In this document: piece after piece, positions 5,781 to 7,598 of the stretch
Layout of the letters: every line of letters begins with the position of its first letter
Numbering within the stretch: the first letter of the stretch is position 1
NCBI GenBank assembly: GCA_900547775.1
Contig: URHW01000012.1
Span: 1 to 7,598 of the forward strand
Length of the DNA: 7,598 nucleotides
Direction: 5' to 3'
DNA from: an uncultured Mycoplasmatota bacterium
GTDB lineage: Bacteria > Bacillota_I > Bacilli_A > RF39 > UBA660
Made by a program: the position numbers and the translations under genes
Notes under the pieces: generated by a model
The model's database searches: none
The model's input: only the letters and a program-made list of their open reading frames with translations
Told to the model about the DNA's origin: nothing

Positions 5781-7184
5781 ATGCATTTACCTAATATGAA
5801 CGATGCAAAAATTAGAAATCAAAGTAAAGTTAATTATATTTACGAAAATAGAGAAAGTAATGACTTATTTAAAGGAAAAAAGTATTTTATTAAAACTTAC
5901 GGTTGTCAGATGAATGTTCATGACTCAGAAGAAATAAGTGCTTTAATTGAATCTTTAGGTTATATTAAAACTGATGTTTTAGAAGAAGCAGACTTTATTA
6001 TACTAAATACCTGTGCAATTAGAGAAAATGCTCATGATAAAGTGTTTGGTTTCCTTGGAAGATGTAAACATTTAAAAAAAGAAAAGAAAGACATCATTAT
6101 TGGTTTATGTGGTTGTATGGCTCAAGAAGAAAGTGTAGTAAATGAGATTAGAGAGAAACATCCTTATATAGATATTGTGTTTGGTACTCATAACATGAAT
6201 GACTTACCAAAAATGCTTACTAATTACTATGGAAAACAAGATATCGAAGTTTATAGTAAAGAAGGAGATGTTATTGAGTTTGGTAATCTTTATAAGAGAG
6301 ACTCAAATATATCTGCTTGGGTTAATATCATGTATGGTTGTGATAAATTCTGTACTTACTGTATTGTTCCTTACACTAGAGGTAAACAAAGAAGTAGAAA
6401 AAGCGAAGATATAATCAAAGAAGTTAATGAACTTAAAGAAGCTGGTTACAAAGAGATTACTTTACTAGGACAAAATGTTAATGCTTATGGTAAAGACTTA
6501 GATGATGTAAGTTTTGCTAGACTTCTAGAACTAGTAAGTGATACAGGTATTCCTAGAATTAGATTTGTAACAAGTCATCCATGGGATTTCACTGATGAAA
6601 TGATTGATGTTATTGCTAAAAGGGATAACATTATGCCTTATATTCATTTACCCTTACAAAGTGGGTCAAGTAGAATATTAAAACTAATGGGTAGACGTTA
6701 TAGTAAAGATGACTATTTAACTTTATATAATAAGATTAGAAGTAAAGTTAAAGATGTTAGTATTACAACTGATATTATTGTTGGTTTTCCAGGCGAAACT
6801 AGAGAAGACTTTGAAGATACTCTAAAAGTAGTTAATGAATGTAAATATGATGGAGCATTTACCTTTATCTTTTCTCCTAGAGAAAATACCCCAGCAGCAT
6901 CCTTTGAAGACAATGTTTCATTAAAAGAAAAAGAAGATAGATTACATGAACTCAATGAACTAATTAATAAATACTCTAAAGAAAGTAATCTAAAAATGCT
7001 TAATAAATCAGTAAAAGTTCTTATCACTGGAGTAAGCGAAAAAGATGACACCAAAGTATGTGGATACACTGAAAATATGAAGTTAGTTAATGTAGATGCC
7101 CCAAAAGAAGACATTGGTAAAATAATAAATGTTAAAATAACAGAAGCCAAGAGCTTTAGTTTAGACGGAATTAAGGAAAGTTAA
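5781..7184 (+). CDS. miaB: tRNA-2-methylthio-N6-dimethylallyladenosine synthase (radical SAM methylthiotransferase)
   Basis: MiaB adds a methylthio group to C2 of i6A37 in tRNAs that read UNN codons, using two iron-sulphur clusters. The 467-residue protein has the full three-domain layout. The N-terminal UPF0004 domain (about 34-160) has auxiliary cluster ligands C42 (YGCQMN), C78 (NTCAIRE) and C112 (GCMAQEE). The radical SAM domain (about 175-400) has C187-x3-C191-x2-C194 (YGCDKFCTYCIVPYTRG), followed by LGQNVNAYG, HLPLQSGSS, MGRRYS and DIIVGFPGET. The C-terminal TRAM domain (about 402-465) binds tRNA. NTCAIRENA, VPYTRGKQRSR and LGQNVNAYG favour MiaB over the related MtaB and RimO. A short N-terminal extension of about 30 residues is usual in Firmicutes. 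The ATG is preceded by GGTGGTGAT and its own promoter. The usual downstream partner mutS is absent from the visible part. Confidence 0.96.
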   Translation: MHLPNMNDAKIRNQSKVNYIYENRESNDLFKGKKYFIKTYGCQMNVHDSEEISALIESLGYIKTDVLEEADFIILNTCAIRENAHDKVFGFLGRCKHLKKEKKDIIIGLCGCMAQEESVVNEIREKHPYIDIVFGTHNMNDLPKMLTNYYGKQDIEVYSKEGDVIEFGNLYKRDSNISAWVNIMYGCDKFCTYCIVPYTRGKQRSRKSEDIIKEVNELKEAGYKEITLLGQNVNAYGKDLDDVSFARLLELVSDTGIPRIRFVTSHPWDFTDEMIDVIAKRDNIMPYIHLPLQSGSSRILKLMGRRYSKDDYLTLYNKIRSKVKDVSITTDIIVGFPGETREDFEDTLKVVNECKYDGAFTFIFSPRENTPAASFEDNVSLKEKEDRLHELNELINKYSKESNLKMLNKSVKVLITGVSEKDDTKVCGYTENMKLVNVDAPKEDIGKIINVKITEAKSFSLDGIKES

Positions 7185-7203
7185 ATTTAGGTTTAACTTT
7201 TTT
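7177..7203 (+). terminator. Weak Rho-independent terminator after miaB
   Basis: AAAGTTAAA (7177-7185) pairs with TTTAACTTT (7192-7200) across the loop TTTAGG, and the T-run continues to 7203. The nine-pair stem holds only one G-C pair, so it may be leaky. It overlaps the miaB stop codon (7182-7184), as the other terminators here overlap or abut theirs. Confidence 0.5.
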
Positions 7204-7205
7204 CT

Positions 7206-7234
7206 TTGCAAATACCATATAAATGTTATATACT
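7206..7234 (+). promoter_or_regulatory. Sigma-A promoter of the truncated exported-protein gene
   Basis: TTGCAA (7206-7211), a 17-base spacer and TATACT (7229-7234) match the consensus at four and five of six positions. The start would be near 7241, leaving about 19 nt of leader with AGAGG (7249-7253). The inverted repeat CCATAT/ATATGG (7215-7220 and 7237-7242) flanks the -10 and might be an operator, though AT-rich sequence gives such repeats easily. Confidence 0.55.
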
Positions 7235-7259
7235 TAATATGGAAAGATAGAGGCGTAAC

Positions 7260-7598
7260 ATGGATAAAGAAATTGAAATAAAAAAGAAGAAAAGAAAACT
7301 AAGTATATACTATGGGTTACTCGTAACAGTAATATGTATAATTGGCGTATCCTTTGCTTGGTTTAGACTATACCTAAGTCAAACTGAAAATAACACTATA
7401 GCATCAAGAACATGCTTTAATACAACCCTTACTGAAGACACATCTAAAATATCTTTAACAGATGCTTTTCCAATAATTGATGAAGATGGTCTTAAACAAA
7501 CACCATTTACATTTACAATAAAAAATAACTGTAATAGTTATGTTAAAGTATATATTACAATAGATAGTACTTATAGAGAAAGTACTAATACATCTTAC
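7260..7598 (+). CDS. Membrane-anchored exported protein, possibly TasA/camelysin-like (3' end cut off)
   Basis: The frame is open for 113 codons to the end of the window with no stop, so the gene is truncated. It starts with a short basic cytoplasmic stretch (KKKKRK at 8-13) and a single hydrophobic helix (about 14-35, ending GVSFAWF). An uncharacterised exported part follows. This part is rich in Thr, Ser and Asn and has short alternating strands (PFTFTIKNNC, YVKVYITID), suggesting a beta-sandwich surface protein. C52 and C91 could form a disulphide. The SFAWF end of the helix recalls SipW-processed proteins such as TasA/camelysin, but I see no firm family motif. AGAGG lies 6 nt before the ATG, and a promoter precedes it. 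Its function is not known; the exported, single-anchor topology is well supported. Confidence 0.72.
   Translation, partial: MDKEIEIKKKKRKLSIYYGLLVTVICIIGVSFAWFRLYLSQTENNTIASRTCFNTTLTEDTSKISLTDAFPIIDEDGLKQTPFTFTIKNNCNSYVKVYITIDSTYRESTNTSY

Noticed and set aside
6199..6414. 71-codon open frame on the plus strand within miaB
   Set aside because: It is an alternative frame of miaB; the true frame holds the radical SAM cysteine motif.
6713..7150. 145-codon open frame on the minus strand antisense to miaB
   Set aside because: It is long but antisense to the conserved C-terminal part of miaB; Ser/Leu richness is typical of the reverse strand of Lys/Glu/Asp-rich coding sequence.
1..7598. Alternative genetic code with TGA as tryptophan, because no gene ends in TGA
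   Set aside because: Nine stop codons are too few to judge, no in-frame TGA is seen in the genes, and the tryptophans are encoded by TGG.

Overview
The window looks like chromosome of a low-GC, endospore-forming Firmicute, most likely an uncultured gut Bacilli lineage near Erysipelotrichales/Mollicutes. The clues are the strong A+T bias, a forespore-type sigma factor, a YlmC/YmxH sporulation-family protein, a Gram-positive LexA, and ribosome binding sites of the AGGAG/AGGTGAT type. The nine complete or 3'-complete genes end in TAA (eight) or TAG (one), never TGA. Tryptophans are encoded by TGG, so the standard bacterial code fits. The lineage is an inference from gene content, not from a marker phylogeny.

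Left block (1-2065, all +): the 3' end of a SigG-like sporulation sigma factor, a small PRC-barrel YlmC/YmxH protein, lipoprotein signal peptidase lspA, and an RluD-type pseudouridine synthase that overlaps lspA. In Bacillus subtilis the same genes lie in the same order along sigG-ylmC-...-ileS-lspA-ylyB, with cell-division genes and ileS between them. This window therefore looks like a collapsed version of that conserved region.

Middle block (2058-5004): a TspO/MBR membrane protein on the minus strand overlaps the tail of the rluD-like gene convergently and is divergent from a rhomboid protease with a long soluble N-terminal region. A simple terminator then separates the rhomboid from a double zinc-ribbon, two-TM membrane protein of unknown function, which ends at a bidirectional terminator.

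Right block (5032-7598): lexA (-) and miaB (+) are divergent. The 128-bp gap carries a strong lexA promoter with a 12-bp perfect palindrome over its -35, a good candidate for the self-regulating SOS operator, plus a separate promoter for miaB. After a weak terminator, a new promoter leads into a truncated gene for a membrane-anchored exported protein, possibly TasA/camelysin-like.

Most of the window is housekeeping and ordinary; I do not see a clear novel multi-gene system. The least characterised items are the zinc-ribbon membrane protein, the N-terminal domain of the rhomboid and the truncated exported protein. There is no gene-free stretch longer than 130 bases, and I see no tRNA, rRNA, CRISPR, insertion sequence or phage gene.
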